Below, piece after piece: positions 28,612 to 37,983 of a stretch of DNA of 64,000 bases. The notes under the pieces are model-generated. The model worked only from the letters and a program-made list of their open reading frames with translations, was not told the origin of the DNA and made no database searches. Numbering within the stretch: position 1 is the stretch's first letter; each line of letters opens with the position of its first letter. The position numbers and the translations under genes are program-made. The DNA is from Shewanella gelidii (GTDB taxonomy: Bacteria; Pseudomonadota; Gammaproteobacteria; Enterobacterales; Shewanellaceae), in the NCBI RefSeq assembly GCF_014647855.1, contig NZ_BMPZ01000001.1, forward strand, positions 558,001 through 622,000, given 5' to 3'.

Positions 28612-29049
28612 CTAGCGTTTTACGATTGCCGCGGTCATCCGAGAAATACAACAAAGCTCGCCAGCGCTATTGTGAATAAGAATTTCCCACACCGAACTTC
28701 TTTTTCCCAAGTGAACCGGTTTTGCAACGGCGGTTAGTAATCCGTTGCGTGAAGCCTTTAAATGGTTGGCATTAATCTCTTGCCCGACACAATAGTACTC
28801 TTCAAAATTACATGCAAAATTAGCGGCATAACTCGCAACGGTTTCCGCTAAAGCAACATTGGCACCACCGTGAACAATCCCAAGCGGATTATGAACGGCA
28901 GGTGATGCGGGCATGGTTGCCGTCATATAATCATCACCTATCTCAACTATTTTTATATCTAAGGTTTGCATCAAAGTCCCTTTACCATGCATCCCTAGAT
29001 CAAGTTTGGCACAATCTTCAAGCGTCACCGGTTTAAACCAAATACTCAT
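28612..29049 (-). CDS. Hotdog-fold acyl-CoA thioesterase (PaaI/MenI-like)
   Basis: 145 residues. The motif HNPLGIVHGGANVALAETVASYAA holds the catalytic region of PaaI/YdiI-type hotdog thioesterases, with Glu of AET in the position of the catalytic carboxylate. These are tetrameric cytosolic enzymes that hydrolyse acyl-CoAs; the DHNA-CoA hydrolase of menaquinone synthesis (MenI) belongs here, but substrate cannot be set from sequence. ATG 29049. A candidate CRP-type site lies about 55 bp upstream. Confidence 0.78.
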   Translation of the reverse strand: MSIWFKPVTLEDCAKLDLGMHGKGTLMQTLDIKIVEIGDDYMTATMPASPAVHNPLGIVHGGANVALAETVASYAANFACNFEEYYCVGQEINANHLKASRNGLLTAVAKPVHLGKRSSVWEILIHNSAGELCCISRMTAAIVKR

Positions 29050-29101
29050 TGTTTTCTCGTTCTTCTTTATGATGGGGTTAGTATACTTACTCTATACAAA
29101 A

Positions 29102-29117
29102 TAGCACCTAGATCACA
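29102..29117 (-). promoter_or_regulatory. Possible CRP-like half-conserved site upstream of the thioesterase gene
   Basis: Minus strand TGTGATCTAGGTGCTA matches the left half and centre of TGTGATCTAGATCACA well, but the right half poorly. A TATACT at 29080-29085 could be the -10 element. Confidence 0.3.
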
Positions 29118-29131
29118 CTTTTCAGCCCACA

Positions 29132-29158
29132 AAAAAGCGCAGCTTTGGCTGCGCTTTC
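29132..29158 (-). terminator. Intrinsic terminator of metY
   Basis: Minus strand AAAGCGCAGC, loop CAAA, GCTGCGCTTTTTT: a 10-bp stem and six T, 22 bases past the stop codon. Confidence 0.92.
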
Positions 29159-29179
29159 CTTAGAGAAATTTACCGCGCA

Positions 29180-30472
29180 TTAAGCGCTTGCTGCATCAAT
29201 CGCCTGCGAAACATCGGCAATAATGTCATCGATATGTTCGATTCCAACAGAAATACGAATGAGATCTTCAGACACGCCTGCCTTTGCCAACTCTTCAGGG
29301 TTTAACTGCCGATGCGTCGTCGAAGCTGGATGACATGCGAGTGACTTCGCATCACCAATATTCACCAGGCGTAATATCATTTGTAGCGCATCAATAAATT
29401 TGCCACCGGTTTCAGTACTCGTCTGGTTTGCAGCGGCCTTAATGCCAAAACTGATAATGCCGGAAGCTTTACCCTTGGTAATTTTGTCGCAATTCGCTTT
29501 GAACGGGCTGTTTTCAAGTGCACCATAATTAACCCAAGCGACTTGAGGGTGCTGTGCTAAAAACTGAGCAAGCGCGAGAGCATTTTCACAGTGGCGCTCC
29601 ATACGTAATGCTAATGTTTCTAAACCCTGAAGCAACAAGAATGCACTTTGTGGTGCTAAAGCAGCTCCCGTGTTGCGTAACGGTACAACACGACAACGAC
29701 CAATAAATGCTGCAGGCCCAAATGCCTCTGTGTACACCACACCGTGGTAAGATGGATCGGGCTCATTTAGAAGTGCAAAACGTTTTTTATCCGCAGTCCA
29801 GTCAAACTTACCCGAATCAACAATGGCGCCACCAATCGTCGTGCCGTGTCCACCGATATATTTGGTTAATGAATGGATGACAATATCTGCACCAAACTCG
29901 ATCGGCTTACATAACACTGGCGTCGCTACCGTATTATCAACAATCAACGGTACGCCATGCTTATGCGCAATTTCAGCGAGCTGAGCTAAATCAACAATAT
30001 TCCCAGCAGGGTTACCTATCGATTCACAGAATAGCGCTTTTGTATTTTCGTCAATTAGCGCTTCGAGCCCTGCAAAGTCATCATATGCCGCCATACGCAC
30101 ATCAATCCCCTGTCTGGGTAGCGTGTGTGCAAATAAGTTGTATGTGCCGCCGTAAAGTTGGCTTGTGCTGACTATATTGTCGCCAACTTGAGTCAACGCT
30201 TGAATTGCATAAGTAATTGCAGCCATACCCGATGCTAAAGCCAACGCAGCAATGCCACCTTCTATCGCTGCAATACGCTGCTCAAGCACATCAGTGGTTG
30301 GATTCATGATACGAGTGTATATGTTGCCAGGGACTTTCAAGTCAAACAGATCTGCGCCATGTTGGGTATCGTCAAATGTGTACGATGTTGTTTGGTAAAT
30401 GGGCACTGCCGCGGCTTTGGTTGTCGCTTCTGATTTGTAACCATGGTGTAGAGCCAAAGATTCGAGTTTCAT
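29180..30472 (-). CDS. metY: O-acetylhomoserine aminocarboxypropyltransferase (MetY)
   Basis: 430 residues, PLP-dependent Cys/Met-metabolism family. It makes homocysteine directly from O-acetylhomoserine and sulfide. The PLP lysine lies in SLTKYIGGHGTTIGG, and the N terminus starts SLALHHGY with AVPIYQTTSYTF. The length near 430 with the insertion around FGPAAFIGRCRVVPLRNTGA distinguishes MetY from shorter MetB/MetC/MetZ enzymes. ATG 30472 has AGGA eight bases upstream. A MetJ-like operator 84 bp upstream indicates methionine repression; the cys operon supplies its sulfide. Confidence 0.92.
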   Translation of the reverse strand: MKLESLALHHGYKSEATTKAAAVPIYQTTSYTFDDTQHGADLFDLKVPGNIYTRIMNPTTDVLEQRIAAIEGGIAALALASGMAAITYAIQALTQVGDNIVSTSQLYGGTYNLFAHTLPRQGIDVRMAAYDDFAGLEALIDENTKALFCESIGNPAGNIVDLAQLAEIAHKHGVPLIVDNTVATPVLCKPIEFGADIVIHSLTKYIGGHGTTIGGAIVDSGKFDWTADKKRFALLNEPDPSYHGVVYTEAFGPAAFIGRCRVVPLRNTGAALAPQSAFLLLQGLETLALRMERHCENALALAQFLAQHPQVAWVNYGALENSPFKANCDKITKGKASGIISFGIKAAANQTSTETGGKFIDALQMILRLVNIGDAKSLACHPASTTHRQLNPEELAKAGVSEDLIRISVGIEHIDDIIADVSQAIDAASA

Positions 30473-30555
30473 AGATGCTGTCCTATCTTTCTTGTGTGCT
30501 GCAACTCACCAATCACGCACTTGAATTGGCATTGAATAAATCCAACTTAGCAGAG

Positions 30556-30571
30556 GGACGTCTAGATGTCT
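30556..30571. promoter_or_regulatory. MetJ-type operator (two met boxes) upstream of metY
   Basis: Minus strand AGACATCT followed directly by AGACGTCC; each 8-mer matches AGACGTCT at 7 of 8 positions. MetJ binds tandem met boxes, and metY is an expected target. Confidence 0.8.
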
Positions 30572-30642
30572 AAATATTTTTGTAACCTTGAAAATTATGC
30601 GATATGTCTCAGCTAACGAAACAATTCATTTTCAATCTAAAT

Positions 30643-30680
30643 AAAAAAAACCACACAGACCTTTGACGTCTGGTGGCTTA
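30643..30680 (-). terminator. Intrinsic terminator of mrcB
   Basis: Minus strand CCACCAGAC, loop, GGTCTGTGTGG, then eight T. The stem has one bulge and lies 30-65 bases past the stop codon. Confidence 0.85.
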
Positions 30681-30708
30681 TTTATTCGGGTTACCTGCGC
30701 TTCTAAGA

Positions 30709-33135
30709 TTAATCTCCGAGCAAGTTCTGCCACCAAGACTTGGGTTTACCGCAGTTTTCTGCAGGATGATAACTGTCGCTTAGTGCAGGTAATGCCATCG
30801 TATCGCCACAACCTTTTTGTTTTGCTTCTCCAGTTTGCGGATCAAAATAGCCCTGAACCACACCTTGGGGCGGTGACATCCTTAGACTAATAGGTGGCCG
30901 CTCACGTAAAAATGCACGATAAACCGCCATCGCCCCACTACTGCCGTACAAACTGGTTTTTCCATTGTCGTCACGCCCAACCCAAATCGCGGCAACATTT
31001 CGCTCATCAAAACCAGCAAACCAAGAATCACGACTGTCATTACTTGTGCCAGTTTTTCCTGCCAAAGTCTCGTGAGCAAATTCTCTCCCGAGACGCTTCG
31101 CCGTACCGGTTTTCACCACCTGTGTCATCGCATATTTGGTGAGATAGTTAACCTCTCGAGGAATCGCTTGCGATGCAGTTGGTTTCGCAGCATCAATGAG
31201 TTGATTGTTACTATCCAGCACTGCAGTTACTGAAGTGAGCCGACGATAGCGACCTTCATCAGCTATGGTTTGATAGGCTTGAGCAATCATTAAAGGTGAG
31301 CCATTAATCGCACCGAGCAACATGGACGGGAACTGAGAAACATCTTCTCGCCACCCAGATTGAGAAAGCATATTTGCAACATTCTCCGTGCCAATTTCCA
31401 TACCTAAATTCACCGTAGGAACATTTAGAGAGTCCTTAAATGCGGTCAATAGCGGTACCTGTCCCCTAAATTGCTTGTCTACATTTTGTGGTGACCATGT
31501 CTTACCTTGGCCATTACTTAAGGTTATAGGTTGATCGGCAAGAGGCGAAGCAAGCGAATAACTATCCCCCTGTTTGGTTGAAAAACCTGATAACGCAGTC
31601 GAATAAACAAAAGGCTTAACCAACGAACCAATGGGGCGGCGGATCTCAACAGCCCGATTGTAGCCTTTGTAACTGGGAATTCGATCGCCAACCATAGCAG
31701 CAATTCCACCACTATATTTGTCCGTGACCACCATGCCAATTTGTAGCGTTTTACCCGGCTTGTCTAATTGATTTAATGTTGAAATTGCAGCCTTTTCAGC
31801 TGCCTCTTGTGCCATGGGATCCAGTGTTGTATACACTTTTACTCCCGACTGATTTAATAGTGCTTGGCCATATCGCCGCATCAGTTCATGTTTCACGACT
31901 TCAAAAAATGCCGGTAATTTTTTATGAACACTGCGCTTCCCATCACGAAGCCCTAAAGGTGACTCTGCGGCGGCTTGGTATTGCGCAACGCTAATTTTAT
32001 CGGCTTCAAGCAAAAGCTTGAGCACCAAATCACGACGCGCTTGCGCACGCTCTGGATAGCGCCAAGGGTTGTAATAGGAAGGTCCCTTAATGACAGCCAC
32101 CAAAAATGCTTGCTGGGCCAATGTTAATTCTGCAATTGGGCGACCAAAATAAAACTGAGATGCCAGCCCCATACCATGGACGCCCCGTGCTTTATTTTGT
32201 CCCATGTAGACTTCATTCAAGTAGGCCTCAAGGATCTCGTCTTTGTCATATCGAAAATCGATAATCAAAGCCATTAAAGCCTCACGAATTTTTCGAACTA
32301 GGGAGCGTTCACTGGATAAAAAGAAGTTTTTCGCAAGTTGTTGCGTAAGGGTTGACCCCCCCTGAACGGTACGTCCCGCATTAATATTCACAAAGGCCGC
32401 ACGCAGGATAGCCAGAGGATTCACACCGTGGTGACGGAAGAAGCTTCGATCCTCCACCAAAATAAGAGCTTCCACAATCGACTTAGGCATCGCTTCTGTT
32501 TTAACAAATAGTCGATCTTCATCACTGCCTGCAATCATGCGATCCAGCAACACAGGCTCTAGGTGAAACACTGCAAGTTCTCGTAAGTCCGATACCCGCT
32601 GGACTTTATTCACGCCTTGGGCATCGAAACTAATTAATACCCTTTGTTCAACTTGATCACCTTGGGGGTGTAAAAAAGGTCGCCTCCAAAGCTCTATCTT
32701 ACGGCTGGATGCCGAAAACTCACCAACCTGGCGCGGATTCACCACCTTACGATACCCAAGCATTTTAAGCTCTGCCATCATTTGATGATGGCTCACCGCA
32801 GCGCCCGGATATAAAGACATTGAGCGGCTAAAAACTTGGGCAGGAAGATGCCATTTGTGACCTTCAAATTTAGTTGCAATCACCTGATCAAGATAAATCC
32901 CGTAACTACAGGTCACGACCAAAAGCACGAGCGAAATTTTACCCATCACTCTCGCAAGGCGACGCCAACGGCTGCTCTTGGCTTTAGTGTTCGACTGGGC
33001 TTTCGTTTTGCGACTTGATTGTCCAGTGCCTGTTTTTGGCTTTTTCTTGGCGGCAGTGCTTTTAGCCGTACTCCCTTCCGGACTCGACTTTTTCTTTTTA
33101 GTTGGTGTTTTCTTCGGCGTTTTATCTGTCGTCAC
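30709..33135 (-). CDS. mrcB: Penicillin-binding protein 1B (bifunctional transglycosylase/transpeptidase)
   Basis: 808 residues. A Lys/Ser-rich cytoplasmic N terminus (about residues 1-57) is followed by one membrane segment, a UB2H-like region, the GT51 domain (EDRSFFRHHGVNP, QGGSTLTQQLAKNFFL) and the transpeptidase domain with SLVK (nucleophile Ser), SQSGW-like middle motif and KTGTS. It polymerises and cross-links peptidoglycan. The start is GTG 33135, 12 bases past the hrpB stop codon, with no strong ribosome site, so translation may be coupled to hrpB. Confidence 0.94.
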   Translation of the reverse strand: MTTDKTPKKTPTKKKKSSPEGSTAKSTAAKKKPKTGTGQSSRKTKAQSNTKAKSSRWRRLARVMGKISLVLLVVTCSYGIYLDQVIATKFEGHKWHLPAQVFSRSMSLYPGAAVSHHQMMAELKMLGYRKVVNPRQVGEFSASSRKIELWRRPFLHPQGDQVEQRVLISFDAQGVNKVQRVSDLRELAVFHLEPVLLDRMIAGSDEDRLFVKTEAMPKSIVEALILVEDRSFFRHHGVNPLAILRAAFVNINAGRTVQGGSTLTQQLAKNFFLSSERSLVRKIREALMALIIDFRYDKDEILEAYLNEVYMGQNKARGVHGMGLASQFYFGRPIAELTLAQQAFLVAVIKGPSYYNPWRYPERAQARRDLVLKLLLEADKISVAQYQAAAESPLGLRDGKRSVHKKLPAFFEVVKHELMRRYGQALLNQSGVKVYTTLDPMAQEAAEKAAISTLNQLDKPGKTLQIGMVVTDKYSGGIAAMVGDRIPSYKGYNRAVEIRRPIGSLVKPFVYSTALSGFSTKQGDSYSLASPLADQPITLSNGQGKTWSPQNVDKQFRGQVPLLTAFKDSLNVPTVNLGMEIGTENVANMLSQSGWREDVSQFPSMLLGAINGSPLMIAQAYQTIADEGRYRRLTSVTAVLDSNNQLIDAAKPTASQAIPREVNYLTKYAMTQVVKTGTAKRLGREFAHETLAGKTGTSNDSRDSWFAGFDERNVAAIWVGRDDNGKTSLYGSSGAMAVYRAFLRERPPISLRMSPPQGVVQGYFDPQTGEAKQKGCGDTMALPALSDSYHPAENCGKPKSWWQNLLGD

Positions 33136-33147
33136 AATTCATTTCGT

Positions 33148-35730
33148 CTATGATTTGTCACCGGCTAAGGTGCGCTTTTTAGTGAATTTAGTAGGCTGAG
33201 TATTCGCAGGATCATCTGGCCATAAATGCTTGGGATATCGACCTCGCATCTCTTTTTTTACTTCGACATAAGGCCCTTGCCAAAAGCTTGCAAGATCAGA
33301 GGTCAATGCGAGCGGCCGCTGCGCTGGCGATAATAACTCTAAGGTCACAATCACAGCCCCTTTGGCAACCACTGGGCTTTCTTGCAGGCCAAAAGTTTCC
33401 TGTAACTTAACACGCATTAGCGCTCGTCCATCGCTTTGATAGGTGATTTTTGATCGAGTTCCCGTTGTTAAGGTCCAATGGGTTGGAACTAAACTGGCTA
33501 GTTCTTGCTGACAATCCCACGCCATCAAGTTGTGAAGATTCTGAGCATGGTTTAACTGTTGTAATTGCTTCAAGCTCGTTACGGTACCCAGATACGGCAA
33601 TAACCATGACGCTAAAGTATCTAACAGGCCTTTCTCCGATAAATCAGGCCAAGGCATATGAGGCATCACCTGACGCCCCAGCATGACACGGTACCGTAAT
33701 TGTTCAACATCAGCATGCATGTTCAGCAGCTGCAAACCTTGCTCGGCAACTAACTCTAAAATTGCTTGGTTCAAAGCTTCTCGGCTTGGAGAAGCGACCT
33801 TTTGCTTAGTGACAATAATACGGCCAACTTTTTGCTGACGCTCTGCAACAAATTTTCCCGTCGATTTGTCCCAGCCAACCGTATTATGTGATTGCATCAA
33901 TTCAGCCAATTCATGTTCAAACAATGCTGGTTCTAATCGACTCGCCAAAAAGACCTGCCCAGCACTTTGACCTTGTTGCTGCTGAAAATCAGCGACAACT
34001 AACCAAGGTTGGTTTGCAAGCGCATCCCGCTCATACAGTTCAACTCCTGTACCATTCGCCAGCTGATATCCATGCAGCCCTCGCTGCTTGGCAATCCGGT
34101 CGGGGTAAGCGAGCGCTAACAGCATGCCGATGTCCGTATCCGTTGCCTCACGGACAACCCGATTAAAATCAATGGCCTTTGCCTGAGCGACACCAATACT
34201 TTTTTGTAACCATTTTTTGGCTTGAAGTAACAAAGGAGCTTGGCATGCTAACGTCAAATACTGACTGATATCCACACCCAACTTCGGCAGGCCTCGAGCT
34301 TCCACGAGTGTGGCCAACAAACAAGCCAGCGCGAGCAATCGCTGTTGCTCTTGTCCCTTTTCAGGGATGGCCTGTGCCGTCAGCAGCATATGAGCCAGTC
34401 GTGGATGACACCCTAATGTATATGCAGTTCGACCATGTGCGGTTAGCTTATACTGAGCATCAATCATCTTGAGAGATTGCAATAACTCCCATGCCAGCTG
34501 CTCATTTACCGGTGCAGGGGGCGTCAATAAAGCGAGTTCTGAGAAAGAGCGTACTCCCCAAAATGCGCCATCTAGTGCCATTGATACCAACTCACTTGTC
34601 AATATTTCAGGCGCTGCACTTTGAACCAGTCGACCTTGTTCTTCTTTGCTCCATAATCTAAGGCATGCACCTTCTGTAATACGCCCGGCACGGCCCGAGC
34701 GTTGAACCGCAGAAGCTTGACTAATACGTTTCGTTTCTAGCAGCGTAACTCCCGTCTTAGGATTAAAGCTAGCTTGACGCACCAACCCACAATCCACAAC
34801 AAAAGTTACGCCTGCAATGGTTAGACTCGACTCAGCAATATTCGTCGCAAGTACCACCTTACGTTGCTTTGCGCTCGGCATAGATAATGCGCGATCTTGC
34901 GCTTTAAAGCTTAACGAACCATATAAGGGACAAATATCTACAGCTTCATCAAAGCGGTCCCCTAATCGTCGTGCCAACTGATTAATCTCTTTTTGGCCTG
35001 GCAAAAAAACCAAAATGGAGCCTTGTTGCAAGGTTTGCACATCCGATTGCGGATTCAGTGCAACCACAGCGGCTACAGCTGACTGTGCAAGCTCGCTTGT
35101 CGAGTCAAGCAGCTCAATAATTTGGCGCTCACAATGGCTTAACCAATCCTTGTATTGCCGTGGCGCTCGATATATAACGCCAACAGGAAAACTACGCCCC
35201 TGACTTTGTAGCGAAGCAGCATGAGGCATCAAATCGTGCAACCCCAAGCCTTGCAAAGTCGCAGACATGGCAACAAGCTTCAAATCTTCCCGGAGTGACC
35301 CCTGCACTTCAAGGGCGAGTGCCAAGCCTAAATCAGTCGTAAGATGACGTTCATGGATTTCATCAAAAATCACCACTGCGACATCGCTAAGTTCAGGATC
35401 AGCTTGGATCATCCTTGTTAAAACCCCTTCCGTCACGATCTCCAGCCGAGTTTTACGGCTCACCTTGGTCTCTCCACGCACACGATAGCCCACCTCATCA
35501 CCTACGTTTTGTTGGCGACACTTGGCTAAGTAGTGAGCAATATTTCGAGCGGCAACTCGGCGAGGTTCAAGCAAAATGATGCGCCCTTGGATTTCAGGCC
35601 AATCAAGCATTGCCAGAGGCAGCGCAGTCGACTTACCCGATCCCGTCGGTGCTTGGAGGATAACTTGATTTTGTTCTACAAGAGCTTTTCTTAAAGGCGC
35701 TAGCAGTTCGTGAATAGGTAATTGAGTCAA
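33148..35730 (-). CDS. hrpB: ATP-dependent RNA helicase HrpB
   Basis: 860 residues, DEAH-box family. Motif I APTGSGKST, motif II DEIH (FDEIHERHL), motif III SAT, motif VI QRSGRAGR, then the HA2 and HrpB C-terminal domains. HrpB is common in proteobacteria, but its RNA target is not well established. The start is TTG 35730, giving MTQLPIHELLAPLRKAL in line with the family N terminus; no convincing ribosome site precedes it. It is upstream of mrcB in the same direction, a pairing also seen in E. coli. Confidence 0.93.
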   Translation of the reverse strand: MTQLPIHELLAPLRKALVEQNQVILQAPTGSGKSTALPLAMLDWPEIQGRIILLEPRRVAARNIAHYLAKCRQQNVGDEVGYRVRGETKVSRKTRLEIVTEGVLTRMIQADPELSDVAVVIFDEIHERHLTTDLGLALALEVQGSLREDLKLVAMSATLQGLGLHDLMPHAASLQSQGRSFPVGVIYRAPRQYKDWLSHCERQIIELLDSTSELAQSAVAAVVALNPQSDVQTLQQGSILVFLPGQKEINQLARRLGDRFDEAVDICPLYGSLSFKAQDRALSMPSAKQRKVVLATNIAESSLTIAGVTFVVDCGLVRQASFNPKTGVTLLETKRISQASAVQRSGRAGRITEGACLRLWSKEEQGRLVQSAAPEILTSELVSMALDGAFWGVRSFSELALLTPPAPVNEQLAWELLQSLKMIDAQYKLTAHGRTAYTLGCHPRLAHMLLTAQAIPEKGQEQQRLLALACLLATLVEARGLPKLGVDISQYLTLACQAPLLLQAKKWLQKSIGVAQAKAIDFNRVVREATDTDIGMLLALAYPDRIAKQRGLHGYQLANGTGVELYERDALANQPWLVVADFQQQQGQSAGQVFLASRLEPALFEHELAELMQSHNTVGWDKSTGKFVAERQQKVGRIIVTKQKVASPSREALNQAILELVAEQGLQLLNMHADVEQLRYRVMLGRQVMPHMPWPDLSEKGLLDTLASWLLPYLGTVTSLKQLQQLNHAQNLHNLMAWDCQQELASLVPTHWTLTTGTRSKITYQSDGRALMRVKLQETFGLQESPVVAKGAVIVTLELLSPAQRPLALTSDLASFWQGPYVEVKKEMRGRYPKHLWPDDPANTQPTKFTKKRTLAGDKS

Positions 35731-35763
35731 AAGGTAATCAGATGATGAAAGTTGACCTTGAGT

Positions 35764-37983
35764 CTAAATAAATGAGTCTCGAAAGTCACTGGTATCGGTA
35801 ATTAACCAAGGTTTATGTTTACCCGATTTCAAACCGCTAAGCTTCATGGGTTTAGAAATGGCATAACCTTGACCATAGTCGACGCCGAGATCTTTGAGTT
35901 TATAGCCGATTGCTTCAGACTCAACAAACTCAGCAATAATGCAAAAACCCATATCTCGGCCAAGCTGGCAAATCGCATTGACAATGGCTTGATCAGACTG
36001 GCTTTCACAGAGATTAACCACGAATTGGCCATCAACCTTCACAAAGTCAACATCCAAACGCTTCAAATAGGCAAAGCTAGAGAAGCCCGAACCAAAATCA
36101 TCTAAAGCGAGTTTACAACCCAGAGGACGCAATAGATCAATTAAGTTATTGGCTTGTTCCAGTTGACTCAGTGCAGCAGTTTCCGTGATTTCAAAACACA
36201 GTTTATAAACCAGTTCCGGTTCCGAAAGTAAGCGCATCTCTAACCAGGACATAAATTCGCTGTCGCCTAAGGAGGTGGCTGACAGGTTAACTGAAACCAT
36301 GGAAAGGTCCCGCCAAATTTCACAATTTTCCCTGGCCCAATTCAACAGGTTATCAATGACCCAAAGATCCACTCTTGGTGCAAGGTTGTAGCGCTCAGCT
36401 GCAGGTAAAAATACCGCAGGAGAAACAATCTTGCCATCTTCATTCAACATTCGAGTTAACACTTCAAAATGCAACCCTTTCTCTTTCGCGAGCAATGGCT
36501 CAATCGGTTGAAAGTAAAGTTCAAATCGATTCAATGCGAGTGCACCAATCACGTCGACAGAGGAATTCATCTGGGTAAACAAACGATGCATATTGGGATC
36601 GGTCACTGAATAGAGTCGCCAACCATTGCGCCCCTCATCTTTCGCAAGACGACAAGCAGCATCGGCTTGACTCATTACGTCGTAAATTTCATTGGCAGTC
36701 CGATCCAGTTTCGCAAGTCCAACACTGACACTGACCGCATGTTTACGATTTTGCCAATAAAACTCGTGTTCAAATAGCTGCAAACAAATCCGTTTTGCAA
36801 TTGCTTGAGCAGATTCGGAAGTTGACTGATGCATCAAAATGCCAAACTCATCGCCCCCAATTCTGGCAACCACATCGCCTTTGCGCACCAGCTGCTTCAA
36901 ACGTTTAGCGACTTGACACAAAAGCTGATCACCCGCTTTATGTCCACTCACATTATTAATCACTTGGAACTGGTCAAGATCTAAAAATGCGATATGCGTT
37001 TGATCATCACCCGACTGCACTAGCTTAGACAAAAGGGCTTCAAAATGGGGCCGGTTCGGTAGGCCTGTCAGAGCATCAAAATTCGCTTGAAATGATAGCT
37101 CATCTGCTAGTCGATGGTTTTCATTTACATCTTCGGCCATCATCACCAATTGGTCACTGCTCCCGCGTAAGCAGCTAAAACTTAACTTCATCCAATTGTG
37201 CTTATTATGGGTTGTCTGCAACGGCAACTCGCACCAAGCTTGATTGAGCACACCTTCACGGACGATATTTAGTGTATCAATAAGAACGGGCTGCTCTTCT
37301 TCACGCACCAATGCCAGCAAATGCTCACCTTCTTTTGCATCCGTCATGTGCTCTGCGATGCTGTTAAGCATGGTCAGACGGTTATCCTTATCAACTAAAC
37401 CACAAGCAATTGGCAATTTTTGAAAGACTTCTTGGTATTTGTGCTCACTGTGCATCAATGCCTGTGCGACCCGGGTGAGCTCCATTGTAGCGCCCAATAA
37501 TCCTGCCGCGTGATTCAGTTCAGTGATCAATTCATCAGACCAATCGTTCGGGCGATTGCAGCTCAAAGCAACTACTGCAATCCGGGTCTCTCCAAACGTA
37601 ATTGAAGGCAACACCAAAAGGCTTTTGACTTGCCATTGTGCGAGTAATTCTTTCTCACGAGATGCATTTTCAGGCAACTGTGATAAATCGGATAGCTTTA
37701 CCAGTCGAGGTTGAGCTGCGAGTTCATTGAAAAATGGTGTGTCTTGGAGAGGCCACTCTTTAACGGCTTTTTGATTACAAAATTCTGGCTTGAGGTACAT
37801 ATTGCGAGCCTGGAGATGGCTCTGTTGACGTGTACGACTTATAACAAATACACCATCGCACTGCAGCTGCTGTGTAATTGCTTCAAGCGCTCGATCAACA
37901 TTTTGCTCAAGTGTGACCAAAGGAGAGTCACTAAAAATATTGACCAAAGCATGTTGTAGTTTATTCATTAAACTATCTGACAT
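35764..37983 (-). CDS. GAF-PAS-GGDEF-EAL cyclic-di-GMP enzyme
   Basis: 739 residues: N-terminal GAF-like domain (about 20-165), PAS-like domain (about 180-285), GGDEF domain with intact ARIGGDEF and an RKGD inhibitory site five residues before it, then an EAL domain. EAL residues are kept: EVLTR (E of EAL), VNLSA (N), FEITET (E), DDFGSG (D), VKVD (K), AEFVE (E), GQGY (Q). Both synthesis and hydrolysis of c-di-GMP are therefore possible, gated by the sensor domains. There are no membrane segments. ATG 37983. Confidence 0.9.
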   Translation of the reverse strand: MSDSLMNKLQHALVNIFSDSPLVTLEQNVDRALEAITQQLQCDGVFVISRTRQQSHLQARNMYLKPEFCNQKAVKEWPLQDTPFFNELAAQPRLVKLSDLSQLPENASREKELLAQWQVKSLLVLPSITFGETRIAVVALSCNRPNDWSDELITELNHAAGLLGATMELTRVAQALMHSEHKYQEVFQKLPIACGLVDKDNRLTMLNSIAEHMTDAKEGEHLLALVREEEQPVLIDTLNIVREGVLNQAWCELPLQTTHNKHNWMKLSFSCLRGSSDQLVMMAEDVNENHRLADELSFQANFDALTGLPNRPHFEALLSKLVQSGDDQTHIAFLDLDQFQVINNVSGHKAGDQLLCQVAKRLKQLVRKGDVVARIGGDEFGILMHQSTSESAQAIAKRICLQLFEHEFYWQNRKHAVSVSVGLAKLDRTANEIYDVMSQADAACRLAKDEGRNGWRLYSVTDPNMHRLFTQMNSSVDVIGALALNRFELYFQPIEPLLAKEKGLHFEVLTRMLNEDGKIVSPAVFLPAAERYNLAPRVDLWVIDNLLNWARENCEIWRDLSMVSVNLSATSLGDSEFMSWLEMRLLSEPELVYKLCFEITETAALSQLEQANNLIDLLRPLGCKLALDDFGSGFSSFAYLKRLDVDFVKVDGQFVVNLCESQSDQAIVNAICQLGRDMGFCIIAEFVESEAIGYKLKDLGVDYGQGYAISKPMKLSGLKSGKHKPWLITDTSDFRDSFI

